Made by a program: the position numbers and the translations under genes. The notes beneath the pieces were generated by a model that made no database searches, was not told where the DNA came from, and saw only the letters and a list, made by a program, of their open reading frames with translations. A DNA stretch of 64,000 nt, from contig NC_063257.1 of the NCBI RefSeq assembly GCF_019578655.1, positions 1,116,001 to 1,180,000 on the forward strand. Reading direction: 5' to 3'. This document shows positions 36,401-49,700 of this stretch, piece by piece. Source of the DNA: Ricinus communis (lineage: Eukaryota; Streptophyta; Magnoliopsida; Malpighiales; Euphorbiaceae). Positions within the stretch are counted from its first letter, which is position 1. Each line of letters opens with the position of its first letter.

Positions 36401-37714
36401 AATCAGTTCTCCTACCAAGTGCATTAGAATCAATGCCTGTCTTCTTGGCCACAACTTATAGGGGCTCTCAAATTTTATAGTACTAATCTACCTGAGAACA
36501 ATTTTATGTCCAACTTTAAGCATAAAGATACTTCTAGAAAGCTACTTTATTTACTTTTGACAAAATAAAATAATAAATTAAATTATATTCGGGGCATGAA
36601 AATGCAATTTAAGTTTACATGAAAGTCGCAGATTTTTGGATAAAAATTTTCAGATTGGGAACCAATTAGAAGTGATGATTCAGAAATTGGTCTGACCGTG
36701 CAGCACCGGATCACGAGAATCGTTGAGAAAGTGAATAAATCTTTTTGTTATTTTTCTTTTTGTGCAGAGAAGTAACCCTTAACTGTATAAGCTGAGCCAT
36801 TTGACTAAGGGTCCACCACCTACTGAGAAATCAAAATTGGTGTTAAGGGTAAGAAGAAGAAAAAGAACAAAAAGAGTGGACTTTTTAGTGCACAGCCAAA
36901 ATGGAGTCAGAAAGGAAAGTGTCTGTTTGGGAAAAGACACAGACAGCCTTTGCTCTCTGTGGGCCCACCTACTATATCCTTCCAGAGCCCAAATTGAAGA
37001 CACAGATCCACATTGATATTTACTGATTTTTCTTCTTTTTCTTCTTTTTTAAATTTAAAAAGAAATAGGAGCCAGAGGCGAAAGGCCAGCACCGGATTGT
37101 TCTAAAAATCTGGCACTTGAACGATGTCGTTTAATAGCAGTCATAGTCATTTTGTTTTTGTAATTAAGGTGACCGCGTCATTAAAATTAAAAATTACAAC
37201 TGTTTCGGATCAGACGACACAACGCATTAAACACTATCATGCGCCTGTCTTTCAATCGGCCGCATCACGCCGTCAGCTCGTCAACCATCACACCAAACCG
37301 AGGCCTCCCTCTAGCTTGACCGTACACATAACTCCGTTAAACACATAATGTTAGCTTCTTACACTAAAATCCACCAATGAAAGCCAAGTTACTGCTACTG
37401 AAATCCATAACGTACAGAGAATGGGACCCACAGCCATGCCAAACTGCAGGTGCAGGAGAAGCGGGTAAGGTCCAGCACACACAAAACCTCATGCAGCAAA
37501 CCCCCACTCCACTCTTGTTCTCTCTCTCTGTATTCCCTGTTCTTTTGTTTATTCGTCCAAGTTTGATACTGCGAGTCTTCGATTCGTGTTCCAAGGCACT
37601 CCTTAATATAGCCTGCACCTCTCCCCTATTTGATTGAACAGCAAACCACAGAAAAATAACTCCACCCTTCCACTGCTTCACCTTTTACCACCATAATCTC
37701 CTCTCTGAACAAAC
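33407..37714. other. Intergenic region between SYT3 and CLV1
   Basis: The left part is the SYT3 3' UTR. Frames at 34081-34588 (+) and 34953-35201 (-) are uninterrupted for 60-90 codons but match nothing I recognise and have no convincing exon borders; they are not called as genes. From about 36700 the sequence becomes less AT-rich and, up to 37714, should hold the CLV1 promoter and leader, including a (CT)n tract at about 37520-37530. Confidence 0.45.
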
Positions 37715-40700
37715 ATGCAAAATATAATGAAAATGAGTAGTCTTCTTCTTCTGCTGCTGCTGCTGCTAGCAGCCACTTGTTGCTCTGGCTACAGCGACGC
37801 TGAACTACTGTTAAAGCTAAAATCCTCCATGATCGCACGAAATGGCTCTGGTCTCCAGGACTGGGAACCCTCACCATCTCCCTCTGCTCACTGTTCTTTC
37901 TCTGGAGTTACATGCGACAAGGACTCACGGGTGGTGTCTCTAAACTTGACTTCACGTCACGGTTTTTTCGGTTTCATTCCTCCAGAAATTGGTCTCTTGA
38001 ACAAGCTCGTAAATCTCTCAATCGCTTCACTTAATCTCACAGGGAGACTTCCTTTGGAATTGGCTCAACTGACGTCTCTGAGGATTTTCAACATCTCTAA
38101 TAATGCCTTTATAGGTAATTTCCCTGGAGAAATCACTCTCGGCATGACTCAGCTTCAGATTCTTGATATTTATAACAACAACTTCTCTGGTTTACTCCCG
38201 TTGGAGCTCATAAAATTAAAGAATCTCAAGCATCTTCATCTCGGCGGCAACTACTTTTCCGGTACGATACCAGAGTCATACTCGGCGATAGAAAGCTTGG
38301 AGTATTTAGGGTTAAACGGTAACTCACTTTCGGGTAAGGTCCCTGCTAGCTTGGCTAAGTTGAAAAATCTTAGAAAATTGTACCTTGGATACTTTAACTC
38401 GTGGGAAGGAGGTATTCCACCGGAATTCGGATCGTTGAGTTCGCTTGAGATTCTCGACATGGCGCAGAGTAATCTTAGCGGCGAGATTCCTCCGAGCTTG
38501 GGCCAGTTAAAAAATCTGAATTCTTTGTTTCTTCAAATGAACCGTCTATCAGGTCACATTCCTCCAGAATTATCTGATTTAATTAGTTTGCAATCTCTTG
38601 ATCTTTCTATCAACTCCCTCAAGGGAGAGATACCGGCAAGCTTTTCCAAGTTGAAGAACATCACGCTTATCCATCTCTTTCAGAACAACCTGGGCGGTGA
38701 AATCCCCGAGTTTATCGGTGATTTTCCAAATCTGGAAGTGCTTCATGTTTGGGAAAACAACTTCACTCTTGAGTTGCCAAAAAATCTTGGGTCGAGTGGG
38801 AAGTTGAAAATGCTTGACGTGTCTTACAATCATCTCACTGGCTTGATTCCGAAGGATTTATGCAAGGGAGGAAGATTGAAGGAGTTAGTACTGATGAAAA
38901 ACTTTTTCCTTGGGCCTCTTCCCGATGAGCTTGGCCAGTGCAAGTCATTATACAAAATTCGAGTGGCCAATAACATGCTTTCTGGAACTATTCCTTCTGG
39001 AATCTTCAATTTGCCATCGATGGCAATACTTGAGTTGAATGATAACTACTTCTCGGGTGAACTTCCGTCGGAGATGTCAGGAATTGCACTAGGATTGCTG
39101 AAGATCTCTAACAATCTTATCAGTGGAAGCATTCCGGAGACACTTGGGAATTTGAGGAATTTACAAATTATAAAACTAGAGATCAACAGATTATCTGGTG
39201 AAATTCCAAATGAGATTTTCAATCTTAAGTATCTTACAGCAATCAACTTCAGTGCCAACAACCTCAGCGGTGACATTCCTCCTTCAATTTCGCATTGCAC
39301 TTCTCTAACATCAGTTGACTTCAGTAGAAACAACCTCCACGGTCAGATTCCAGTAGAGATTGCAAATTTAAAAGATTTAAGCATTCTCAATGTTTCACAG
39401 AATCATCTAACTGGTCAGATACCAGGTGATATTCGGATCATGACAAGCCTTACAACTCTCGACCTCTCCTACAACAATCTATTAGGCAGAGTTCCTACAG
39501 GAGGTCAGTTTCTAGTGTTCAAGGACAGCTCGTTCATTGGAAACCCCAATCTCTGTGCACCACATCAAGTCTCTTGCCCGTCACTTCATGGTTCAGGTCA
39601 TGGCCACACGGCGTCGTTCGGCACTCCGAAGTTAATAATTACAGTCATTGCCCTGGTTACTGCGCTAATGCTAATAGTTGTAACAGCTTACCGATTGAGA
39701 AAGAAGAGGCTCGAGAAATCAAGGGCTTGGAAATTAACTGCATTCCAGCGGCTGGATTTCAAAGCTGAAGATGTGCTTGAATGCTTGAAAGAGGAGAACA
39801 TTATAGGCAAAGGCGGTGCGGGAATTGTGTATCGCGGGTCCATGCCAGATGGTGCTGACGTAGCAATTAAACGACTGGTGGGTCGAGGTAGTGGAAGGAA
39901 TGATCACGGTTTCTCCGCTGAGATTCAAACTCTCGGACGAATTAGGCACCGAAATATAGTGAGGCTGTTAGGGTATGTATCGAATAGGGATACAAACTTG
40001 TTATTGTATGAGTACATGCCTAATGGAAGCTTAGGTGAGTTGTTGCATGGGTCAAAAGGTGGGCATTTGAAATGGGAGTCTAGGTACAGGATTGCTGTCG
40101 AGGCTGCAAAAGGACTGTGTTATCTTCACCATGACTGCTCTCCTCTGATAATACACAGAGATGTCAAGTCCAACAACATATTGCTTGATTCAGACTTCGA
40201 GGCTCATGTGGCTGATTTTGGACTGGCTAAGTTCTTGCAAGACGCCGGTGAATCGGAATGCATGTCATCTGTTGCTGGTTCATATGGTTACATCGCGCCA
40301 GGTTCGTGATTTTCAACTTGTTCACTAATAGTATTATCATTATCTGGTTTTATCATTTTCATTGGTTTGCTGCAAAATCTTGTGAGCACACTTGACCGAC
40401 CCCGTTTTATCTTTCATATTCACTTCATCTTTGACACTTTTATGCTACATTTGAAGCATTGCGTCCTTTTCTGACTTGTACTGCGAATTGACTCTCTTGA
40501 ATGTTGTTTGAAAGGAGAAAATGAAAAGGACAATTATGTTTTTCAGAAGAAATTATTTCTTTCTATATGTATATATATTCTGCCTTTATTAGTTTTCATT
40601 CATGAATGCATTCAATGTCAAACGATATTCTCAGTATTTAACAAGTCAAAATATGGTCCAAAATTATTCAAGTATCAGAATTTTCCGTACTATTTAAATA

Positions 40701-41347
40701 TTATCGATTCAGTTATAAATATTGGTATATGTGTTCCTTTAAAGAAAGAAAAAAGTGGCTTTTGGTATTCATTCAACATGGACAATGATATTAAACAGTT
40801 TCACAAGAGATTTATGAACCGAAATTTAAATGTTTAGGCTATTATGGCCCAAGGCCTTAGCTTCAAACTCGAGAAGAAAGCCTATATATGCTTTACTTAT
40901 GGCCCAAGGCTTTCGCTTCAATCTTGAAAAAAAAGAAAGCATAATTGCATTCTCTAATCGGTGCATTGTGCAACAGAATACGCTTACACCCTAAAAGTGG
41001 ACGAGAAGAGCGATGTTTACAGCTTCGGCGTTGTGCTACTGGAACTAATAGCAGGCAAAAAGCCAGTTGGGGAGTTTGGAGAAGGAGTAGATATAGTGAG
41101 GTGGGTGAGGAAGACAGCATCAGAACTGTCACAGCCTTCGGATGCTGCTTCAGTCTTGGCAGTTGTGGACCATAGGCTTACTGGGTATCCATTGGCTGGT
41201 GTGATTCACCTGTTTAAGATAGCCATGATGTGTGTTGAAGACGAAAGCGGTGCTAGGCCAACCATGAGGGAAGTTGTTCACATGCTCACTAATCCTCCGC
41301 CCATCTGCCCCAAGCCTGCTCTCCCTTTAGTGTGTACCGGAGTCTAA
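37715..41347 (+). CDS. CLV1: CLAVATA1 receptor kinase
   Basis: Leucine-rich-repeat receptor kinase that perceives CLV3/CLE peptides and restricts WUSCHEL in shoot meristems. Two exons, 37715-40301 and 40977-41347, give 985 residues (Arabidopsis CLV1 has 980). A Leu-run signal peptide (about 1-25, encoded by a CTG-rich tract) is followed by an LRRNT cap with HCSFSGVTC, about 21 LRRs, a C-terminal cap ([12 protein letters not shown]), one TM segment (about 638-660) and a Ser/Thr kinase. The kinase has [11 protein letters not shown], Lys719 in VAIK, HRD (Asp816, RD type), DFG (Asp834) and [20 protein letters not shown]. The single intron falls inside the APE motif, as in CLV1. GVDIVRWVR and [13 protein letters not shown] at the end are CLV1-specific. 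The first of three in-frame Met codons is used; 37727 or 37733 would also leave a signal peptide. Poly-A signal at about 41387. All catalytic residues are intact. Confidence 0.96.
40844..40941. repeat. Imperfect tandem repeat near the 3' end of the CLV1 intron
   Basis: The word TATGGCCCAAGGC(C/T)TT(A/C)GCTTCAA followed by a GAGAAGAAAGC-like stretch occurs at about 40844-40882 and again at about 40898-40941, shortly before the exon 2 acceptor at 40976. Confidence 0.75.
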
Positions 41348-42098
41348 CACGAATGCTTTTGAAGAATAAGACGCATAACAAAGTGTAATAAAAAGCTGCG
41401 CGAGAAACCAAAAAAACTCAAAAAGAAAAAAGGTATGAAACGTGTGTAAGGTTGTTAATCTTGTTTCCTTTGCTATGTAAAAAGATATGCAATTGTCTGT
41501 GTCTTTGTAAACTTGTACTCTTATCAAAGAAGTGGTTGTTGTGACAACTGTGCCCTCTCTCTACCACTATCAGCAGCAGATGTTGTGCTTTTGTATAAAA
41601 CAACCAAAACCAAGTCCAGTACACAGAACTTTAAATAAACAATCAAATTGAAGACAACGATTTGAAGTTTCAACTCTATTGCTTCAAAGTCAGATCAAAC
41701 CAAAGCCAGGATAATGATTTTCGTTTTCTTTTTCTTTTTCTTTTTGTTTGAACAATTAAGAAATTCATTGCATGAATATAGAAAGATAAAAAAAGGGCTA
41801 TAAGCTCTAAATATTTTGGACCCGACTCGAATGCAAAAATAAATACTAATTATTAAAGAGAAACCATGACACAATAAGATTAAACAGTATATAATTAGTA
41901 ACTGATTGAATTAATCTGACCTGGCAACTGCATGTTGGCTTTGAAGAATTAAATAGTGAAATCCAGACTTTAACATAAGCTGACAGAAAAAGAAGGATAA
42001 ACTGTGCAAAGAGAGATGAAGGATGCCCGGGGCCAATAAAAGAAGCCAGTGACAACAACAGAGAATGTTTTAGTTTTAAGAGTTATAAAAATAATGGA
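41348..42098. other. CLV1 3' flank
   Basis: 3' UTR of CLV1 and then AT-rich spacer with a TTTTTC-rich tract at about 41725. No gene was seen on either strand. Confidence 0.5.
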
Positions 42099-42697
42099 TA
42101 ATTACATATTTAGTGTTTGAGCTACATAAGAAGTTTAATTTTTAAATGGTCTAATGACACCAAAAATCTAAATTTTTATCTATTTTTTTAATTTTTATTT
42201 TAAATAGCCAATTTATCTAGTTGATTTCAATTATAATCAAATTAAATATATCAGTTAAAATAGAGTGAGGTGTCATTATCAACAATTAGCATATCACTGT
42301 CATATATATTTACATATCATACACGAGTTACTAAGCTCAGGTCATAGATAAATAGAAAAGTGAATAAGTGAATGACAAATTAAAATCATGAATAAAAAAA
42401 ATATATATAAATGGTGAAGTCATTTCTTTTCTCACTTTCGTCCTTCTTTTTAGTACTGTTTTTTAAAAGACAAACGATATTGGTAGAGTAAAAAGATATT
42501 AATATCTATAAGTAAGAGAGTAGCATCCAATTTTGACCGATATTTTAATTTGACTATAATTACAATTAATTAGCTAAATCGGCTATTTAAATAAAAAAAT
42601 TAAAAATTAGCTAAATTTATAAAAAAAAGATAAATTTTTAAATTTATAATATCATTAGGCCTTTTTAAAATTAATAATTGAACATGATAATTTATAA
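42099..42697. mobile_element. Fold-back element with about 160-bp terminal inverted repeats
   Basis: The left arm (about 42099-42262) and the right arm (about 42520-42697) are inverted copies. Matching landmarks in order are GGTCTAATGACAC against GGCCTAATGATAT, a run of AAATTTTTATCT-like sequence, TTAAATAGCCAATTTA against TTAAATAGCCGATTTA, and CAATTATAATCAAATTAAA against TAATTATAGTCAAATTAAA. Between them lie about 250 bp of AT-rich DNA. It has no coding capacity. This is a long-TIR non-autonomous DNA transposon of unknown superfamily. Confidence 0.75.
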
Positions 42698-43739
42698 AGA
42701 ATAATAAAGTAGTACTTTTTAGAGGAAAACTGCATCAAAAACTAAGTTGCATTCCTTAGTAATATAGCCTTAAGATAAATATTATCCTATATATAATCTT
42801 GGAATCTCTTTCCCTTAAATCTCTTTTTCTAATGTCTATTTCTCTTATCTTTCATTTTGCTCTCAGAAAAAGACTATAAAGATGATAGTAATCTTTGCTT
42901 GTGTCATAAGCATTGTATAAAAAGAATGCCATGGACTAATAGAAATCAGTAATCTAATCCTTAATTTTTAATTTACTAATTCTAATTTTAATTCACCAAT
43001 TTATGAATTCTAATATTTATTACACTATAAAATCTAATGACTTAATAAAAACATGCTTATATATGATGGATAAGTTTATTATTTCATTATTTTAGCAACA
43101 CATCTTTACTATATATTTTTTATTTTATATCTCATTTAACATAAAAAAAAAAATCAATGTCGATGTTTATAACATGTGACTTACTAAAAATATTATTTTG
43201 TTATTTTTTTTTACATATTATTATTAATTAAAACCACTCAATTATTATTTTTTGACAAATTTAAACACCATAAATATAATTACCCTAAAGAGAATTAGGA
43301 AAAAAGATTAAACTTCTAGCCTTCATTAGATATGGTTAATTTAAATTGTTTACTTCATAATCACATCTTTGCGAAAAAAAGAATTCCAAATGCACAATTT
43401 TGAATTGATTGCATTTAATATAATATGATTTTATGATATTCTCATATAGTTTTGTATTAAAGAAAAGATAAAAAGAAATTAATAATGTATAAAACATGTA
43501 AATAATGATTACAAAATTATAGATAAAACACTGTTGCCAATTACTAATGGGCAAAAAGAAAATAGAACATATTTGCTAATTAGTAATAAATTCCTACTAA
43601 CTAAATCAAGGATGAAAAATACGTAGAAAAAGGGGGTAGAACTATAAAGTTTTCTTATTATATACTCCCTCTTAAAATTCAAAATTATCAGACCCGCTTC
43701 TGCTCTGACTGTCAAAGTCGAATAGAAGCGAGAGGGAAG
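42698..43739. other. AT-rich upstream region of KIN-6
   Basis: AT-rich DNA that should include the KIN-6 promoter just before 43740; composition turns more balanced only from about 43680. No other gene, RNA or repeat end is supported. Confidence 0.5.
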
Positions 43740-46700
43740 ATGGCAGAAATGGAGATTAAGACTCTACCACCATGTCCGAGCACGGTAACCGTCCGTCGAA
43801 ATCCTCATCGAAGGGCTAGACCTACACCTCCTGTAAACTTCACCCCTTCGTCAATTTCAAAATCAAACAAACAAGACATTCCTTCATTTCCAATCGAGGA
43901 CATTCTATCAATCGAAGTTCCTCAACCAGAACCAACCCTAGCCCCGCCAGTTTCTGAGAATCTTAAAGTCTTTCTCAGAATTAAACCTTTACGGCCTCTG
44001 AAATCCCCTCCCAGAGATCAAAGTCTCAAGCTGAGACACAAAAGTGCTTGGCCTCAAGCAAAGAAGAATAGCATAAGAGAGAACAATAATAATACTACAA
44101 AGAAGAAAAAAAACAATGAGGTCTGTATATCAGTCAACGGTTTTCAATCGGTGACTTTATCACCACCCTTAGCTTTACAGGAATCGAAAAGGATCAAGTC
44201 CGTGGTATACGAAGGGTTTTCACATGTTTTTGCCTCTGATTCTTCTCAGGTACGCTTTCTGTTCATTTTCACATTCATTAGTTTTTATTAGTGATACTAA
44301 AGTTTTGTGTTTGTATACAGAATGCAGTGTATGATAAGATGGTGAAGCCCTTGGTAGATGATTTTCTCAAGGGTAAAAGCGGAATGTTAGCTGCATTGGG
44401 ACCTAGTGGTTCAGGAAAGACTCACACTGTGTTTGGGACGGTGAAGCAGCCTGGAATGGTTCCACTTGCACTTCAACATATTTTTAAGCAGAACCAGGCT
44501 AGTGGCTCTGCGTTGTCAAGGTAAATTAGACTATGTTTTTCTTTCTTGCTGACTCGTTTAGGCCTTAGGGGATCAAAGAGAGCTATAGTTTATTTGGCAC
44601 TCAACTTTTTGGGGATATTTCATGCTTACAGGTCATTCTACATATCAATTTTTGAAATATATTCTGAAGGAGGGAAGGTCGAGAGAATGTTTGATTTATC
44701 TCCAGATGGAGTTGACTTGTCCATGCAGCAGTCAACTATTAAAGGTCTCCAAGAGGTTGATTAGCTAATTATTTCGTATGTTAAATGATGTGTGTTCGTT
44801 CTGTTATCAAAGTTGTAGATGCATACTGAGTGTGAGACTTTTGCTGCTTCATTTGTGGAAACAGATTCCAATTACTGATGCTGCACAGGCAGAATCCTTG
44901 ATTGCTTCTGCAATGTTAAAACGAGCAACTGCCATGACAAACACAAATAGCCAATCGAGGTGCTCAGCGAATAAACTTTGTACAATTCTGTTGATTTTAG
45001 GTGAAAGATCTATGTGCATTTCTACCAGTAGTTTGTTTATCTTGTAAGATTTGAAAGGACTCACCTCAACTTCAGGTTGAGGGTCGGCCCTTTCCCCTCT
45101 TTTATGATGTTTTAGTTGGAATTATTCAGGGGCAACTCTTCCCATTCAAATTTTGTCTTTTATATTTTTTGGAAGTCCACATTTAGTGCACTGATTCATA
45201 GTTTTTTGGAAACACTTTTCAAAATTGTTCTGTACTAACCTATCATATTGCATCTTTGAGGAAGATCTTTGGGTATTATTTGTTTATTTGAAATGTGGCT
45301 TGCAATGTTATAACAGGACTTCTTACTGGATTTCTAATTTTTCACATTAAAACTATTGCTAGGTTTATAACTTGTTCCCATTTTATCATGTTTGCAGCCG
45401 GTCCCAGTGCATCATCAATATCCATGGTCTTGTTGACAAATGCAATAGAGAAGTAGATGTTCAACCAAACAATGCTGTCCTAACTATTGTCGACCTGGCT
45501 GGAGCTGAGAGAGAAAGGAGGACAGGGAATCAGGTTTCTAGATATAATTCTTTCTATGAGTATAAATGAAATACTTGTCAGCACATGTATGAATTTGTGC
45601 AGTTTTGGTTGCACAACAACACACCCTAGGGATAGTAACATGAAAACCCCCTTGCTAACTTGAATATTTGGTTTTAGCTTACTGGAAAGAATATATGAAA
45701 TTATAGGTTGTAGGAATCTCAGCCCAACTAAAAACTAAGGCAAAAAAAACCTTTTTGGAAATGGGACAATGTTTTTAGGATGCTGTAGACATCTTTGGAA
45801 ACTTCTGAAATTACTGAGTTTTAGGTGATAAGATCTCTATAGATGTTAGATCAATAAAAGTGTTAGAATGATTATTGTTTTCAGCATTTTGTACTTTGTG
45901 TTTCAAATAATAAGCATCAATTCGAGTGGAAATAGTAGATTTGAGTGCCTCAATCTTGGTAGTCAGAGTGACTTCATTTATATTATTATTGGTCAGTTCT
46001 TTGGATCTCAATTTTGTTTCATCATTTTGCAGGGCTCCAGATTGCTTGAAAGTAATTTCATCAATAACACATCTATGGTTTTTGGTCTGTGCCTAAGAGT
46101 ATGTGATCTTAATTCAATTCTTTTACTTTCATGGGATCCTTGATGTTCACTTGATTTTTATTGTTAAAGCCATATCCGGTTGATGCCCAAAAAGTGTTTG
46201 TTATAGTGCTTAGATCATTTGAAAGACCGAACCTGTTTTTATATATTTATTTGACATGCTCTCACGCTCTCTTTCTCTCTCTGTGCATGTTGTATTTTTT
46301 TCTGGGGTCTCAGTCCCTACTGGAGCACCAAAAGAATCCCAAGAAGCCATTGCAGAAGCACTTCCAGAATTCTTTGGTAATGCTTCTTTCAGGGTATTTT
46401 TACCTGTCTTAATTGCATGATAATTCCTTCTCTTAGTTTGCATTTTAACAGTTGAGTTGTTATTTCGTTCAATATGTTTAAACTGGATTCTGATATGTGT
46501 TTAGCACAGCCCTCAAGGCTTACTATTTTGTGCTAACCATTGTCCTTGTGATTATATTTAAACTACACCTTCTCCTTGGAACAGTTAACTAGGTATTTGC
46601 GAGACTATTTGGAAGGCAAGAAGCGGATGGCTCTGGTATGCAGTTTTCAGTTCCCATTTTGCTTTCCTCAACCTAATGGAGTTATCATCTGGCTATTAAT

Positions 46701-49700
46701 GTCATATTGCTGACAAAATCTCTTATGTTCTCTTTATAGCATTAGGTTTTAAATTATGTTTTTAAATATTCTCAGTTTCCTTTTTTCTTTTTGTTATTTC
46801 AGATTTTAACGGTAAAACCAGGAGAAGAGGACTATCTTGATACAGTTTACCTCCTGAGACAAGCTTCACCTTATATGAAAATCAGGTGAATTTTTGACAT
46901 GTATTTATTCAAATTTCAATTTTATTGTTCATATGAAACTTGCTTCAATGTTGCAATATCTTTAGGTTCAATAATGTTGAGGAACAACCGAATTCAGTTC
47001 ATCAGAAGAGGCAAATTCAATTGTTGTCTATAATCGAAGAGCCCAGGAAAAAGAAATGTTGTGGCATTGATGGTCATGTGGTATTATGTTTTCTTTTTCT
47101 CTTTAAGTTAGCCAACTTTGAGTGCACTGCTTACATCAGCGTGTTTTTCTTTTCCTTATTCATAAGTGCTATTAGTAATAAATTTTAAAATTTATGCATC
47201 TTTGACCCTTGAAATTCACATTATTATCAAATTTTACTTAAAAAGGTTGCAAAACGTTGTCTTATTTAAAATGGTTTTTTTTAATGGATGTGTTGAATTG
47301 AGGAAAGTAAATAGAGGTTTCATTGAAATTGCTATGAATTTGATTTCATATATCTAGTGCTAGAGGTGGAGATTTTTGAGTGCAGCCTTGATAAAGGAAT
47401 TTTGTTAGATCACAGGTTCAATGCGACTATATGACTACCGATAATTTGCAGTACACTTAACAATATTTTGATTTGCTTCAGATTGAAGAAGGACAAAGCA
47501 CTGCAAATCAACATTTGCATTTGGAGGAAGGTACTGACTTCTACACCTTTTTTTCTTGTGCTGTGAATGATCTACTTTCTTTTTATAAGATGTTATGGAT
47601 ACAATTTTTTAGTGACAGATGCCCCAAGAATTACTAAGTTGGACTCTGTTGAAATTGCACCTGTAAAGTCAGATTGTAATGATTTGGCAATGAGGGAGAG
47701 AAACCATAAAATTATGCAAAGTTTTGCCAAAGCATTATGGAATGTCTTGAAGGAATACAAAGGAAAACTCATGGTGATAAGGAGCTCAATTTGTCTTTTC
47801 ATTGTTATATTGTATTCATGCCAAAAAGCCATTGATGGTGATTTGACATGCTATTATATGCAATTCCAATGGTATAATGATTGGTAATCTAATTGACAAC
47901 TTGTTTAAATAGGTAGCAGAAAAGACAATTGAGAACCTTAGAAGTGAAAAGTCAAAATATCTTGAGCTGGAGCAGAAGCTTGAGGATTTCAAGTCATGTT
48001 GTACTTGTTCACAGAAAAATTCAGCGAAGACTACCTTTCATAAAGTGGAAAATGGCAATGATGTCCCAGTATATCTAGAGGGAAATGAATGTAGCAATGT
48101 TGATGAGGTAAGTAAATATTGCATTTATATTTTTTGAGTGACAAGGTCAAACTGTTATTTCTTGCTCAACCCTTGGGTTATTGTTATGGTTTAGTTGCAT
48201 TATTTACACTTATGCACTTATGCATGAATAAAAGAATGGGGGGATTTGAAACATTTTTCTATATCCAGATCAAGATGCTCGATGAATTCAAGTGCTATAA
48301 CTCTCCTACAATGTGCAATCTGGATCAAGACTTATTATCCCAGGTCCATTTACAAATGATTTATCTACCTTTCTACTTCAAATCTTAGTGTATTTTTGTT
48401 CTTAAAAAGTAGCCATTTAAACTTTTTCCCCCTTTAGATGAATGCCGGCGTCTGTGTTGTGAACCCTGAGGCATCTGAGTGCAATAGCACTTGTTCAAAA
48501 CGTGACTCTAGTCCAGAATGGGATAAAGATCTATTTTCTCAGGTGCATAGATCTTCCGTAATTACTCTATACCTTTGTTTGTAGACAGAAGTATATTCAC
48601 TTATAATAAAAGTGCGATATATTCACTTATAATAAAAGTGCAACTTTACATTGTAAAAAAAGAAAAGTTTGTAAGAATATCTATCACATGGTTTTTTTGC
48701 CACTTAGTGGAAGATAACATTTTGTATCGATTATTACAAGGTCATGACTAGTATCATTGAATTTATATTTAAATTATGTCACATATCCATATGACAAACA
48801 GTAACTCATTATCTTATGAAATGTCTAATTACTACAATATTTTTCTGTTTTTGGTAAAAGACAATGTTTATAATATGCCTGTGCCTTATTTTTGTATTGA
48901 AAAATAAAATATTATCTTCGAAAGGAAAACAATTGTAAAATTGCACTAACGTGATGCATTGTGGGTATTTGTGTAGATATCTTATGAATAAATGCCCTGG
49001 GCAGTGATTGTCATTTTATGTTGTACGAACATGAAATATTATGTTTTTGACACACAAGCGGAAAATGTACCTTTTAGAACCTGATACTAAATTGGCAATG
49101 AATTAATAGTTAATTTCTGAATTTTATAGAAAGATCAGCACAGAGCTTGTTGTCAGGTGGAAGTGAGCAGTAATTCTCCTGACCTCAAGCCATCTGAATT
49201 TACCATTAATCCTAGAGGCGATCAGGACGTTACAAGCCAGGTAAATGGGACGCTGAAGTGGCTGCCTGACTGCCCTCTGACAATACTTATGGAGTTATGT
49301 CTTATTACCTATCAATTAATAATTTGGGCTTCTATGCATAGACGGATGGGAATGTCCCTTCTTCAGACCTTGAGGAATCTAAATGCTATAGCACTCCGAG
49401 ATATGATCAGGAGATTTTGACTCTGGTATGTAATCATCAATAATACATGTGCATATTATCCATGACAGTAATAATATTTGAGGCTTTTGTGGCTAGACGA
49501 ATGTGAATGTTTCTTCTCCCAACCTCAAGGAATTTGAATGCAGTAGCACGCCAAGATGTAATCAGGATATTTCATATCTGGTATGTGTTCATTCATAGTA
49601 CAAGTTGATGTTCCCAGACAAGGTAGTTAATATTTGAGTTTTCTGTGTCTAGACGGATGTAAATGTTCATCCTTCAGAACTTAAAGCATCTCAGTGCAGT

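Noticed and set aside
40508..40837. 109-codon frame between the two CLV1 exons
   Set aside because: It is inside the CLV1 intron, AT-rich, and has no family resemblance. The intron borders are clear and the kinase motif is continuous across them.
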